From the NCBI GenBank assembly GCA_028554645.1, contig JAQOOI010000063.1, positions 124,001-188,000 on the forward strand: a DNA stretch of 64,000 nucleotides. The letters run 5' to 3'. The position numbers and the translations under genes were made by a program. Origin of the DNA: Omphalotus guepiniiformis (lineage: Eukaryota; Basidiomycota; Agaricomycetes; Agaricales; Omphalotaceae). The notes under the pieces are model-generated. The model saw only the letters and a program-made list of their open reading frames with translations. It was not told the origin of the DNA and did not search any database. Positions 31,866-44,600 of this stretch are shown in pieces. How positions within the stretch are numbered: position 1 is the first letter of the stretch; every line of letters begins with the position of its first letter.

Positions 31866-33933
31866 ATGTCTCGATTCTCTGAGGCAATCGACTCTATCGA
31901 AAATCGATATCTTTTGCTGCTTGTCATCTCAGGATTTTCACTGGTCCTGTACAAGATACTCTTCACCCAGCGAGGCAGACCACTACCTCCAGGACCGCCG
32001 AAAAAGTTCATTAGCGGACACTACGACCTTATTCCGAAGCAGCAGGCATGGCTGACATACGCCACCTGGGCAAAAGTATATGGTACGCCACACTTTCACC
32101 CTTCTCTCCCTATGATATTTCGGAACCGACCCTCAACTTGTCTTGATCAGGACCGATACTTCATCTCCGTGTCTTCTCTGAAGACATCATCGTCCTGAAC
32201 ACATCAAAATCCATTCTCGACCTCCTCGAGTCCCGCGCAACCATCTACTCCGATCGACCAGAAGCCGTTATGATACGTCGGGTCGCAAAAAGAACTGGAA
32301 GTATCTTCCAGATGCCCTATGACGATCCCAGATTCAGAAAGTACAGGAAGCTGTTACATTCGGGTTTGAACCCAAGAGCTGTGCAGTCCTACCGCGCGAT
32401 TCAGACGAAGGAGGTTGATACGCTTTTACAAGGCCTTGCTGAGACGCCAGAAGATTTTATTCCACATCTTAGGCGGTATATTGATTTGGCTGATTCAACT
32501 GCTCGTATACTCAACCATTCCTTCAGTAACGCCGGTGCTCTTATCCTGAAAGTGACGTATGGGTATGAAGTTTCGAAGGACAACGATGACTTTGTGAAGA
32601 AGGTGGAAGAAGCTTTTGCTTATTCGGCAAGAAAGCTGAACCAACCTTTTATTGTGGATCTTTTTCCAATTTGTACGTGCGTTCTGAACCTGTCTTTACC
32701 GCCATTCGTTGATGTTGTGTCATAGTGCGTTTTCTGCCTTCCTGGCTACCTTTTGTTCAATTCCAAAAGGTCGCCAAGGAGATTATTGAGTCAATTGCTG
32801 TGGAGGTACCGCCATATGAGTGGGCGAAAAATGTTATCGTCAGTTTTGCTTGATCATCCCTACACGGTTGGAGTAATCAGTATCCTGATATGTTTACTTT
32901 AGAGCTCGGGGAGCTATGTCGAATCCTTCATCTCGCGGCTTCTCGTTCCCGAAGAAGGACCCGCACCTGATGCTGAGGAAGAAGATATCATCAAATGGTG
33001 TTGCGCAGCGCTTTACATTGGTGGGGCAGACACTGTAGGTCATGAATTCCACTTCGTTCTTTGATATGCTCATGTCTTGAATGCCCAGACCGTCTCCGCC
33101 ATGACATCGTTTTTCAAGCTCATGACACTGTACCCTGACGTTCAGGCGCGCGCTCAGAAAGATATCGATGCAATCACTGGCACAGATCGCTTGCCTACGC
33201 TCGACGATCAGAAAGTATTGCCGTATATAACCGCTCTCATTAAGGAAGTCGTGCGATGGGCGCCTGTTGTACCTCTAGGTATAACCATTCATTCCTCCTA
33301 AGATTCCAAACATTGAAGGCCCGTTTCTTTCGTATGGTTCTAGGGCTTCGACACCGAGTCATGGAAGAGGATATATACGAGGGGTACTGTATCCCAAAGG
33401 GAAGCACTGTGATTCCCAATATCTGGTAACTAATTAAATTCCCATTCATGTAAAACCGTGAGGACTCATTCGTATATCTGGGCAATCACTCATGACCCCG
33501 ACTTATACCCTGACCCAGACGTGTTTGACCCAGAACGTCACTTGGGTGACAGTCCCCAGCCTGATCCGTTCAAGTTTATCTTTGGCTTTGGTCGACGAGT
33601 GTGTCCCGGTTAGCTTTTGTGTTTCTCTCTGCATAGTTGGCTAGGTCATTGATACATTTTTGTGTGCGTGTCAGGCGCTCATCTAGCTGAGCAGTCGCTT
33701 TTCTTGACCATAAGCAGTATCATAGCTGTGTTCGACCTTCGTGGGGTAGAGAGTGAGAAGGGTGAAGATCCCCCCATTGAATGGACAGGAGCAATCGTCA
33801 AGTAAGTTTTCTTTTGTACAAGCAGGACCAACGTTTACTGATGCATTTCATTGTCAATCATATGAAGCCATTTCCTTGCCGGATCTCTCTGCGAGTTCCT
33901 CATCTTGTTGCTTCGTTGCATCGTTCTGCGTGA
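31866..33933 (+). CDS. Cytochrome P450 (tandem copy 1), splice sites degraded
   Basis: Class II microsomal monooxygenase. By alignment with its tandem neighbour the exons are 31866-32082, 32151-32475, 32527-32672, 32726-32838, 32903-33034, 33089-33278, 33344-33425, 33481-33608, 33675-33801 and 33858-33933 (511 aa). N-terminal anchor [20 protein letters not shown] then PPGPP; I-helix GGADT; ExxR in KEVVRW; PERHLG; heme loop [10 protein letters not shown]. Two introns lack AG at the conserved 3' boundary: the one before 33481 ends CTG, the one before 33858 ends CAA. Using the nearest AG instead gives a 6-residue insert at the first and an early stop at the second. The gene may be decaying or may use non-canonical sites. 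Confidence 0.85.
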
Positions 33934-34724
33934 CATACCAAGGGGCTGTCGGTTCCTTAGCGAACCTATATGTGCAAGTGTAAATTCAAGTGTAAAAGAT
34001 CCGTGTATTCGCAATTATCATGTTTTTCCGATCATGAAAGGACAAATGTACATGACATGGTTAACGAAGTACTGTTCATTCCAACCAGAGGGCCGTTGGT
34101 TTAACCGCTTCTTGATGTCATTTGTGGGGTATAGAAACAAACTGGGGTCTACGGAGCATCGAACTGATTCCAACGTTTCAGTAGGCATGCTTTATGGTCG
34201 CCTTTCCGCTCGTTCTGAAGGTTGGATTGCGACAAGAATTGAGTGGCTTTGTCGCGTTTTGATAAGTCAGGTACTAAGACTATTCAGAAACGGGTGGAGA
34301 ATCAAACGATAGGTAATGAATTGATTGGTTTGCAGTGGAATATATTGAAGCATTTTATAGATTTTTCAATACCCCTTTAAGCGCACTCGAGCGCCTAATC
34401 GCGGTTGGACGCGGTAATATTTTGGAACACGCACTTCTACTATCGTCAGCCACAGTATCTCTCAGGCTGTCTCCGCTCTATCCTTCTTCGATGCTTCTCA
34501 CCTTGATGCTTGTCCATATTAATATGCAAAATTACCCCAGCGATAGGTATCATGTCAAACATCTCACGTTAAACTTGAACGGGCTCGGGACTCTACCGAT
34601 TCGTTGATGATGAGACTGATTCAGATCTTCAGCTTTGGGCGTGTGCATATATAAATAATGCGAGACCTTGGTATGCATTGAATCAGTCTTCCTCCGTTAG
34701 CTTTTCCCTCTCTTTTGCGACGTG
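33934..34724. other. Spacer between tandem P450 genes
   Basis: 790 bp with no supported gene; 3' flank of copy 1 and promoter of copy 2. Confidence 0.5.
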
Positions 34725-36863
34725 ATGTTTTCTCCATCTTATGATTCTGTTGAAAGCAGGTATCTCCTGCTACTAGCAATCCTAGCTTTCTCCTCGGTGG
34801 TGTATAGGATACTCTCAGCGAAACAGAATAAACCGCTACCACCGGGACCTCCACAGAGGTTTATTGGGGGGAACTATTACATGCTTCCGAAGCAGCAGCA
34901 ATATTTGACATACACCGCTTGGGCGAAAGTATACGGTACGTCCTCTCTAACTATCCTTCTCAACAAAGAGCAAAGAGTCTCACATGCGTACCTCGCCAGG
35001 CCCGATATACCATCTCCGTATATTCAACTCCACCCTCATCGTGCTCAACGACGCAAAATCCGCTCTCGACCTCCTCGAATCCCGCGCGTCCATCTACTCC
35101 GATCGACCACACTCCGTCATGCGTCACGATATCGCAAAGAGAGACGGGAGTATTTTCTCAATGCATTATGCTGATCCTCGATTTAGGAAGTTTAGAAAGT
35201 TGTTACATTCGGGGTTAAATCCTAGGGCTGTGAAGTCTTATGAGGGTATTCAGAGGAAGGAGGTTGATGAGCTTTTGAGGGGACTTGAGGAGTCGCCTGG
35301 GGAGTTTATTTCGCATCTTAGGAGGTGAGTTTTTTGAGTTGTGTGGGTTCAAGATGTGATCTTTGATGGGATGGGTTACTCTTCGTTTTTTGGGGCTTTA
35401 TAGGAATGCTGGTGCGCTTATACTCAAGGTGACCTATGGGTACGAAGTATCGAACGATAATGATGATTTCGTGAAGAAAATCGAAGAGACGATTATTTGG
35501 GGTGCGAAAAAGTTGAATCAGCCTTTTATAGTGGAATTCTTCCCCATTTGTGGGTAATTTCTTGTTTTCTCTCCTGCTCAATTACTTATTGGTATTGGCG
35601 TTCAAAGTACGCTTCCTACCCTCCTGGTTCCCTTTCGTTCAATTCAAGAAAGTGGCTCGAGAGCTCGAGCGACTCGCTCCTGAAAACCCGCCGTTTGAAT
35701 GGGCGAAGAAGATTATGGTTAGTCCGTTTAAGCTTCTGCATCGTGCATCTAGATCAATCGAGGATTGGATTTTGATACATTTTGTTACAGGCTTCAGGGA
35801 CTTACGTCGAGTCTTTCACCTCACGACTACTTCACCCTGAAGATGGCCCAATACCTGACTCGGAAGAAGAAGAAATGATCAAGTGGTGTAGTGCAGCTCT
35901 GTACTTCGGTGGGGCGGATACTGTAAGCTAATCTCAATGACTTCTTAGAGCGCTCTTGATCTGATATTTCAACTGCTACAGACTGTCTCGGCCATGACGT
36001 CCTTCTTCCGACTCATGATGCTCTATCCCTCCGTTCAGGCGCGTGCACAGAAAGATATTGATCTGGTTACGGGCAAGGAACGTCTACCTTCGCTTGAAGA
36101 TCAGAGTGCTTTGCCGTATATAACGGCTCTTATCAAAGAGGTTATTCGGTGGGCACCTGTTGCGCCTTTAGGTTTGTTGTTTTTTGCGCCCCGGGTCTGC
36201 AATGAGACTTGGGGTCACCCGTACGCGAGAGTTTACTGAGCTGAATCTGTGATTGTCAGGTGTCCGACATCGGGTAATAGAAGAGGATGTTTATGAGGGG
36301 TATCGTATTCCAAAGGGGAGCACGATAATTGGTAATATCTGGTAAGTCTCTTCATTGAGCCTCAAGTACACGAATTATTCAGAGAAGGTGATAGGGCAAT
36401 CACTCACGATCCAAACCTATACCCCAACCCAGACGTATTTGACCCCGAGCGTCATATGGGTGATAATCCGCAAGCTGATCCTTTCAAGTTCGTGTTCGGC
36501 TTTGGGAGGCGCGTGTGTCCTGGTCAGTGATCTTTCACTTTAATCAAATTGTGTTTTCATCTGTACTTTCTACCTGGCGCCTACTTTGCCGAACAGTCTC
36601 TTTTCTTGAGCTTGAGCAATGTCCTGGCAGTTTTTAACTTGCAAAGTGAAGGCAGCTCTGCCATGAGTAAGGATGGCGCTAGCGTTAGCCCTGCTGATCT
36701 TGAGTGGTTCGGGAGTACTACGAAGTAAGTCGATTGATGTGGTTGATTCTACGAGTTGAATTTCGCTTATGATTTGTTCTTTGAAAGTCATATGAAACCG
36801 TTTCCCTGTCTTATCACCCCGAGAGCACCTCATTTACTTGAGAGTATAATTCCTGCAGTGTAG
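34725..36863 (+). CDS. Cytochrome P450 (tandem copy 2)
   Basis: Close paralogue of the gene at 31866, probably a class II microsomal P450 of secondary metabolism or detoxification. Exons 34725-34935, 35000-35324, 35404-35549, 35608-35717, 35791-35922, 35982-36171, 36260-36341, 36395-36522, 36577-36724 and 36788-36863; 515 aa. Membrane anchor YLLLLAILAFSSVVYRILSA, PPGPP hinge, I-helix FGGADT, ExxR in KEVIRW, PERHMG, heme loop [10 protein letters not shown]. Eight introns end in AG, but the one just after the heme loop ends ACCTG at 36576: the downstream exon GAYFAEQSLFL must start at 36577 by homology. No other AG in that intron keeps the frame and the conserved residues. Confidence 0.9.
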
Positions 36864-37000
36864 GGCTTTAAGTAGTTCGCCATGATGGTATGGGTATTTT
36901 ACCGAGCCTTGTTGTTGTACATTTAAACGATTAACGATATTGACATGAGGAAATGAAGAGTAAAATAAAATATAGAAGTTTTACGAGATTTTGTGTTTGG

Positions 37001-37140
37001 CACTGCAAGCAATTCATCATAAATTCCGTGGGAAAATGTTAAAAATATGGTGAAATAACATGAAAAATTAAACTTTTTCATGTTATTTCACGACATCTTT
37101 AGCATTTTCCCACGGGATTTATGTTGAATTGTTTGCAGTG
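37001..37140. repeat. 140-bp foldback (MITE-like hairpin)
   Basis: Two arms of about 67 nt (37001-37066 and 37073-37140) are near-perfect reverse complements around a short A/T loop; ends CACTGC..GCAGTG. TGG flanks both sides and could be a 3-bp target duplication. It lies 54 bp outside the left end of the large nested transposon and contains no coding capacity. Confidence 0.8.
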
Positions 37141-37186
37141 TGGTTATCGGTTACCGGACCGATATCATTTGGATGACCAAATAAGA

Positions 37187-37194
37187 CAGATAGC
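37187..37194 (+). repeat. Target site duplication CAGATAGC (left)
   Basis: 8-bp CAGATAGC directly before the left inverted repeat; the same 8 bp follow the right inverted repeat at 55898-55905. Confidence 0.9.
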
Positions 37195-37275
37195 CGGGGG
37201 GCGACCATAGGAGATTGCCGAAATATCAACCCCTTGAGAGGTGTCGTGAGAAATCAGGACGGCAGGTGATCGGCA
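37195..37275 (+). repeat. Left terminal inverted repeat (81 bp) of outer transposon
   Basis: Starts CGGGGGGCGACCATAGGAGA; reverse complement of 55817-55897 with about three mismatches. Confidence 0.93.
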
Positions 37276-37416
37276 GCCTAGCGGCAGTCTGTCCGGCATG
37301 TTCGTTTATCGCTTACGCGTTCTCGTCGCGTTCTCTCGTTCTGCTCACTTCCTTCTTACGCATCTGGGCTTTAACGACGTGTAATGAGTACGACTAATAC
37401 AACGAAGAGATTATCT

Positions 37417-40400
37417 TTAAACTGCCCTGTTTCTCTTGGAGCTACCTAAGTCTGGCTGAGTTATTGTGATGGACCGGTCTCTCTTCAATCCCTGCCTCAT
37501 TTCCTCCTCTAACACCTCAATCCCATCGCTACTTGGGATGTCGTGATCCCTTCTATACACTTCCGTCAAATCTTCAGACACTCCTAGTGCGCGTTCTTCA
37601 CGCTTAGAGATGAATATTTCGACAAGGAGCTCTCCTGGAATCTTGATGACCTCGGCTTCATCATTAGACTGGGTATGGGAGGTGAGCAAGTGACTGAGTG
37701 CATTATACTTCCAAATTGTGCACTTTGGCTGACCATTGGCTGATTTCTGGCACAGGGGACAATGTATAGGGATATTTGTGCAGGGAGATGACTCGGTGTA
37801 CTCCCGCGCGGTGCTGAGTCGCATGTTAGGATAGCGGTAAGGGCAATTAGAGTTGATTTTGGTTGAACCTGACTTCATGACCACTAGTTCCGTGAGGCAC
37901 CCATCAAGTCCGCAAAAACCACACGGCCAGGTTCCGATCTCCCTAAGAAGACCATCTTCGTCAAGTCCTCGAGCCGCGCAGAGTAGATGCCTTCCAACGT
38001 GAGCACGCATTCTCAAGATTTGAATTGATTTACCACAAAGCTGGCATGATACAGACTTGGTTGGCTTCCGTAGAGGACTTGTCGTGGATAATCGTAGTGT
38101 TGAGAGTTGAACCGGGAACTGCAGATCTGAATGTTCGAGGTCTGGCTTCTTGTATGGAAGTGCGGGGTTCTTCATCTGTATGAGAGAGGCATCGTCGTCC
38201 ATCATACCATCGTGTATCGGTCCCAAATCTTTCCGCAAATTATCCATCGCTTCAAGAAGATCATGATGCCTCAAGCTCCAAGTGATCGTTTGTGGTAAGT
38301 CACTAGCAGAGACTATAGAGGGTGCAAGCGGGATTACTCGTTGACCTGGAAAGTCTAGCATTAGTTGGCGGCGGGTTATTAGATTCTTGCTGGCCTTCTC
38401 TGAGTTTCCTAGATACTCCCCTGGGTAATCCGTAAGTCACCTGAAGCAAGACATCTATGTATCATCTCACCTGTCCATTTCCAGCTACAATCTCCCGGTG
38501 ACCAACGAAGATCAAGAACTTGCCCGACCACTGTTGGAACATGTTCGGCATGCTCTAGCGCATCAATCTGAATTGCAGTGCGTAATAACTTCTCCTTTTC
38601 TACTCGAAAACCACTTATCTCGAACACGACAAGTCCAAAGTGCTTTCTCTCTTCACATATGACAACACTGCATGCGAGATCTCCAGCTTTAATGAGATCA
38701 TCACTATCAAGAGTGGAGCTATCATCAAATGGATCAGACTTCCTATTCTGCAGGTCTTCCAATGCTACACCACGAACACGAAGTGTTCGCATAGTAACCT
38801 TCTTCCAGCGATTAGAGGCCAGCGTAGCCACTAGTGATGCTTTTAGGTATTTCTTTCCGTCATGCAAAATGGTTTTATCTGGCTGAAGAGCTTCAGGTAA
38901 TCTATCTTCCTCGAGATCAGCGGGGTCTTCGGGAATGAAATCTTCGATATCGAGCCCTAACGGTTCATCTTCAAATCCTTCCTCCTCAGTGATGGTGTCA
39001 TTTGAGGTTTCCGAGTCTTCCTCCATCTCCGATTTTTGATCATGGCTATCCACTCGCACACCTACGTAGCTGCCCTTTGGCCGCAGAAGATCGATGCTAG
39101 ACTGTTTGAAAAGTTGAGTGAAGTCGGTTGCTGCTGTTGTTCCGAAGTAATGAATGAGGGAACGATTGGCCTGAATAGCCCCGTCACACCACTCTTTTAG
39201 AAGGTGAACATCTCCAACTCGTACGTTTCCTCTCCATGATTTCGGATTAATGTGATCAACACCCAGGGCATCCTGATAGTTCAATCGACGATGTCCACTG
39301 TCGAACTTGGGATTACGTTCGAATATGAGCTGTAGCTGTGTGGCGGCACCAAGCTTTTGAGTAAGCTGCTCAATGTCACAATTACGTGCATGGTCCTGTG
39401 TACGAACATTCGAAAACAGTCCTTCTAGTCGGTCAGTCCCTTCCAGTATGATGTGGCATTTGAGATCAGGGTGGATAAGTTTCATTCGGGCGATGGTGAA
39501 TATGATATTTTTGATTACAGCTTGCGTATCTGAATAGAGAGGACCAGTTAGACAAGACGTTCCGTGTCGAAGATACATAGCGGCAGCCAGGTGAGCAAAG
39601 GTAGAGAGTGATCGCACTTGATCAGAGAGGGTATAGTCGGGTGAAATGAATGGAAGTAAGAAATAACCAAGCATGTCGGCAATAAAGGAGATATGCTTTC
39701 GTCGTTGGAGGATAGAGGGATGAAGGCTAGCCTGTATGTCCTTGATCTTCATCAATTCCTGTATGAGTGATACTGCTTTTGGAACGTTTTGCTTATCGGC
39801 AGGATTAAGCAGCTCCAATGCACGAATCGAGGACATGCCTTCCAGCAAAGAGAGTTCTGTGAGAATGTCTTGTGGGCGAATAACTGAATCGTAAATAGCA
39901 ATACCCTCCTTGTTCCGCAGCAATGTTGCAAATCGTTTAAATACATGTTTGGGGTCACAGGTTCCGACAACGCCATTCTTGGATGTGTATCGATTCAAGC
40001 CAGGTAGAGAGCAGAGAATCTCGCCTAGGTCTGATTCATGCTTTACCTCAACTTGCATACAAAGCATATGCTTTGCAAGCCGAAACGTTGAGTCTCCGTC
40101 ACTGGCAAGTGCCCAAATTGGACCAAAACGATGCTCTCCATATGGATGTTTCTGCCAGCAGTCTAAAGCCACCGACAACCATTGAGCAAGCTTGGCTCCT
40201 GTCTCTGTCTTATCTGAGGGTGAAACAGCGAGAGGAATAGGAGCGTAGTAATCGGTCCGAGCATATGGTGCAATAGCCATGACAGTTGCATCAACTCCGA
40301 AGCAGACCTTCTGAGCAGCTACTGCAGTACGAATAGTCTCTATGGAATTCACATCTGTGACACTCAAATCAAACTGATCTGAATGTTCACGGCATAAGCC

Positions 40401-41007
40401 AAGAATGACATTCCTCTTGGGGCAGTAGCGACACTTTGGATCAATTGCGATGCCGTCGATTTGGAGGATAGATCCTGGAAGAGACGATCCTATCAATGAG
40501 GGAGGAGATGGTTTGACATCGGGATTGAGAAAAGAGGTGATATTTTTGTTGATCTCGGAAGCGGTAGGGGTGAATACTGAAGCAAGAAGGGTTGGAATCT
40601 TGCGGTAACGGGAAAGCGTGGATTTTGAGGCATATCCCTCGGCTTTAGTCAATGCATAGAGCAGACGCGGCCCACCAATGATTTTGGCCATAAGTGCCTT
40701 ATCAAGATCGCACTCCGTGAAACGGCCACGAGTTGAGCTCAGGCTATCTATTGCCCGTTCCAGACGTACACAAACCATACGAGCACTTGCGCCCCGACGA
40801 AGTGCTGTATTAAGATGGCGGCGAAGTCCGGTGACATCATTTGTGGCTAAAAGCATCAAGATACGTTTATGATCATCGACCTTCTGGCGAATTGTAGCTG
40901 AATGTTTCTGGAAACTCTGAACCTACACTCCAAGTGTTCTAATCAATTCACCAACTTGACCTCCACTGTAGATGAAGAAAGACTTTACCTGAGCTCGGGA
41001 GCAGTCC
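37417..41007 (-). CDS. Outer-element transposase-like protein, central and C-terminal part
   Basis: Continuation of the gene that starts at 55627. Exons in coding order: 40989-41007, 38471-40916 and 37417-38420. Together with the 5' exon (54900-55627) they would make about 1,398 aa. Acidic residues that could form an RNase H-type active site: LQIDGIAID (about residue 404), FGVDATVMA (459), ASDGDSTFR (523) and EGTDRLEGLFSNVRTQDH (about 742-750). Possible zinc ligands: CRYC..C..H after the first Asp, and a C-terminal block CQLCGKSIQILRMRAHVGRH, CGFCGLDGC, CPLCQK. The C-terminus is basic. The short 50-nt intron 38421-38470 is needed to join the frames. I infer a DDE/RNase H-fold transposase of an unnamed family; similar uncharacterised multicopy proteins are, as I recall, common in Agaricomycetes. 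Confidence 0.75.
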
Positions 41008-41012
41008 CTGTA

Positions 41013-41510
41013 ATAGAATTATAATAAAAGCAAGCTTTCCTTGACGTGTGAATTACAATGGGGGTAGCCAGGGGGGGTGAATTATAATGTCGGCTCACCT
41101 CAATAGCAGGGAGAGGAACTGGACTACACACGATCGGGTGCTGATTATAATTCGTACCCTGTACCGTAATTATAATTGGCCTAGTCAGGTTGTGATGGGG
41201 GAAATGGATTATAATTCGGGTTGCTGAAATCAGGTTGTATGGGCGGCATAATCCGGGTTGCTGCAGGTCGTATGGTCAGCATAGTTGAAGGAGGATGGAT
41301 TATAATTCAGCGCAACCTGCCACTGTTTGTACCCGAATCAGGGGTTGTAGGCCGTAATTATGATTCACGTTGCCGCAAGGTTCCTACCCAGAGTCAGATC
41401 CGTATGATACCTGCCTACCCTGGAGGTGCCTTATAATCCAGGAGCTCTGAGAATTTTGAGTCGTGGAAATTGAATATTCAATCGTCGTGCAGGCTGATTA
41501 TAATGTGTGC
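41013..41510. repeat. Left subterminal ATTATAAT array of inner transposon
   Basis: About ten copies of ATTATAAT or one-mismatch variants (near 41018, 41043, 41081, 41143, 41168, 41208, 41299, 41355, 41430 and 41497), in both orientations since the core is palindromic. The outer end reads GAATTATAATAAAAGCAAGC and is matched in inverted form at the right end. Likely transposase-binding sites, by analogy with other DNA transposons. Confidence 0.75.
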
Positions 41511-41610
41511 TTGTGAATGCGTTTGTATTTGAATGAGGTATTGCAAGGAGACACGTACAAAGCCAACCAAACACGCTGGCCTGCCGCCTACCACCACTCA
41601 TATACTTGCT

Positions 41611-44600
41611 ATGCCGAAAAATCTTCGAAAAAATCGGATGGTATCTATTGATACTCTTCAACCTTCCAACTACCAAACAGCTTATTCCTCTTCCTTGAAC
41701 TCTCGTCGCCTGAAAGTCAACAAGATTCCTATGCCAGACGAGGATGGTGTTGAGGTGAATGGGACCGCGATTGAGACACAGGTCTTGGAGGAACATAACA
41801 TCGCTGGGCATACGGACTTGGAGACACCTTCCTTCTGTGAGGGCACGGACTCGTTTTCGGCTTCTGCCTCACAAGAAGAGCCTGGAAGGCTGACAGTCAA
41901 GGCTAAGGCTAGGCGTTACGAGGATTCGGTGTGTTTCCACTTGCTTCTTACATATTGCAACTAATAGTTTTGCCAGGACGCTCCTCTTCTCACTTGGAAG
42001 CAAAAATTCAGAGACGAGTACCTGGATTGGATGCTTGTAACGGATGGCCGTGGCCGTTTGTTCGGTAATCAATGTGGTTTCTGCAGGGTGGCCGGAGGAA
42101 AATATCGTTGTATCGATTGCTATGGGCTTCGTATGCAGTGCAAGGGATGTATCATGAATCATCATAAGGATCAGCCGCTTCATCGCATCCAGGTATGTAT
42201 CTACTACGCCAGCTTTTCAATTGATATCATTGAACAGACTTTTTGTGCTAGGAGTGGCGCAACGACTATTTTCAACCAATTACGCTGCGTGATCTAGGGC
42301 TACGCGTTCAGCTGGGTCACCTTCCAGGCGAACGTTGTAATTTTATTGGCACCTCCTTCCAGAATAACTTCACGGTCATAGCATGGAATGGCCTTCATAT
42401 CATAGCGGTCGATTTCTGCGGTTGTGCAGGGGCACCAGGTACGCCTTTTCAACGTACGAACATGACACATGCCTCTCATCAGCCAATAGAACACCACAAT
42501 CAACTTCTGGAGATGGGGCTCTGGCCTGCTTCCTACAAAGAACCCCAAAGTGCCGCAACTATGGACCTTCTGCGCAATTTTCACATAATGAATTTACAAG
42601 GCCACGTTCCGCCCACTGATTTCTATCGCACCTTAGAGCAAATGATCAATGGCTCTGGACTTATTCAATCCACGCCGGTGTGTCTTCCTGCCTATCTACT
42701 GATTATTAACTCTTAAAAGGCTCTTAGGATCGATTATCACAGTTCATGACGATGCTTCGCCAGTGGCGCCACCTCAAGACAGGGAAACGAGCGGGTCGTG
42801 GACATGATCCCTCCGGGCTTAACGGCACCCAAAAAGGAAGCACCACAGTACCGTGCCGAGCATGTCCCCATCCTGGCATCAATCTTCCATGCGGCTGGGA
42901 GAAAGCACCGGCAAAAGACAGGTAACAGGCTTCATCTCACTTTCGCAATCATGCTAAAATAATGAACTAGCTGGCTCTACTCTCTCCTCCTCTCTGAAGA
43001 TGCAAACTTTAAGCAGAAAGCTCGCGCACGACCTAACGATAACCGGGATCCCTCTCTAGGGCCGGGCTGGGGTTGCTTTGTGGAAAACCAGCCATATATT
43101 GAGGAGATGGTCAAGCGTGCGACTCAGGACGAGGTAGGAGCTGTCGGCCAACTGTGTCACTTCCTGCTCCACTGACTCTCTTACACAAGATCAGTCACTG
43201 TGTGGGTTTCAATGCCATGTACCATGCCAACAATAAAAAACACAAAGGGCTCCGAGCAACCGGTATTGGCGCCGTGAGCTGCTCCCGCCACGAGTGTTTT
43301 CGGCCGAACGGCATAGGTGACCTTCAGAAAGGAGAACGGTGAGAAATAGCACAACGTCAACTGAACTTGTACCTTTACTCATGCAGGCTTCCAGGTACTG
43401 TAACATGGACTACATTTTTCTATCGAGCCTCCTCTCCACTGCCCTACTTCTTGTACACGTTTCCTATGATATCGCGTGCCAATGGATGCGTAATTTTTAC
43501 GCGCGTATGAAATCTATGCCGCAGCATCTACAATTGCCATCCAGCCTCAAAATTGTTTTCAAAGTTCCTAAATTCCATCTTCCTGCACACACCGAACGCT
43601 GTTTCGCCCCATTTGCATTCAATTTCACCACGGGAGTGGGCGAGACAGATGGCGAGGGGGTGGAGCGCAATTGGTCTTGGTTGAACTCTAGTGCTCGATG
43701 TCTTTCGATGATGTCTGCTGGTGGGAGGTGGGATACCATGGATGATTATTGTAATTATTGGAATTGGCGGAAGACAGTCCATCTAGGTAAGCATAATTGG
43801 CTCATTCTGAGTAAAATGTGCTTATGCATTGCTTAGAAGATTCCCTGTTAAAGAAGCTCGTGAAAGCTATTCCCAGTGCAGTGATCCATCACCGCGCGTA
43901 TTCGGCCTTCACAGAAAGTCTTACTGTCGATCACGCACAAGAGATGGCCACATGGGAGCAACAAGTTCTCGATTGGGAGTGTGGGAGAAGTCGACTCTGC
44001 CCATATGACGTGCCGGAGTCCAGTAAGCTTCTTCTTCCTTACACGTTCATGTTCTTACTTTGTTTTCGTAGCGATAACGCTGGCAAAGGTCAAGAAGCAA
44101 CTGGCTGAGGAGGATTTTCAAAGAGAGAGAGAAGGGAGGAATACCTCTGACTCGTCTTCTAGTGCGATGATTATTGAAGGGTTGGAGTTGGAAGAAATTC
44201 AGTGCGTGTCATTGTGCTGATGAATCCCATCATATACTCATAAACTTCGTTTCTTCAGGCGGAATATCTCAGTCATTGCAGAACACCCGCGACTGTCGGA
44301 CTATCAAGAATCGAACATGCAAAACCGTCGCACGAATCTTCTTCGCCGCATCCGAAGATTTCGAGAACTCCAGCTTATCCATATGCCCGGTATACGACAG
44401 CGTATGGCTTCTCTACCAACCACGGATTCGATATTTCCAGAACAAATTGCACTGCTTCTACCGAGCTCGTTTGATGGGAAGACTCGCACAGTGCTGTGCT
44501 CTGAAGAACTTGCTGCTTTAGAGGATCGACTGCGGTACGCTCAGGCTGTCGAAAGCCTTAGTCGACTTCGTGGACAGCTCCGTGCCAGAATGGTGGCATT

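Noticed and set aside
41013..41020. 8-bp target duplication of the inner KDZ element
   Set aside because: CTGTAATA at the left and GGGTACAT at the right share only GTA in register; not a credible duplication.
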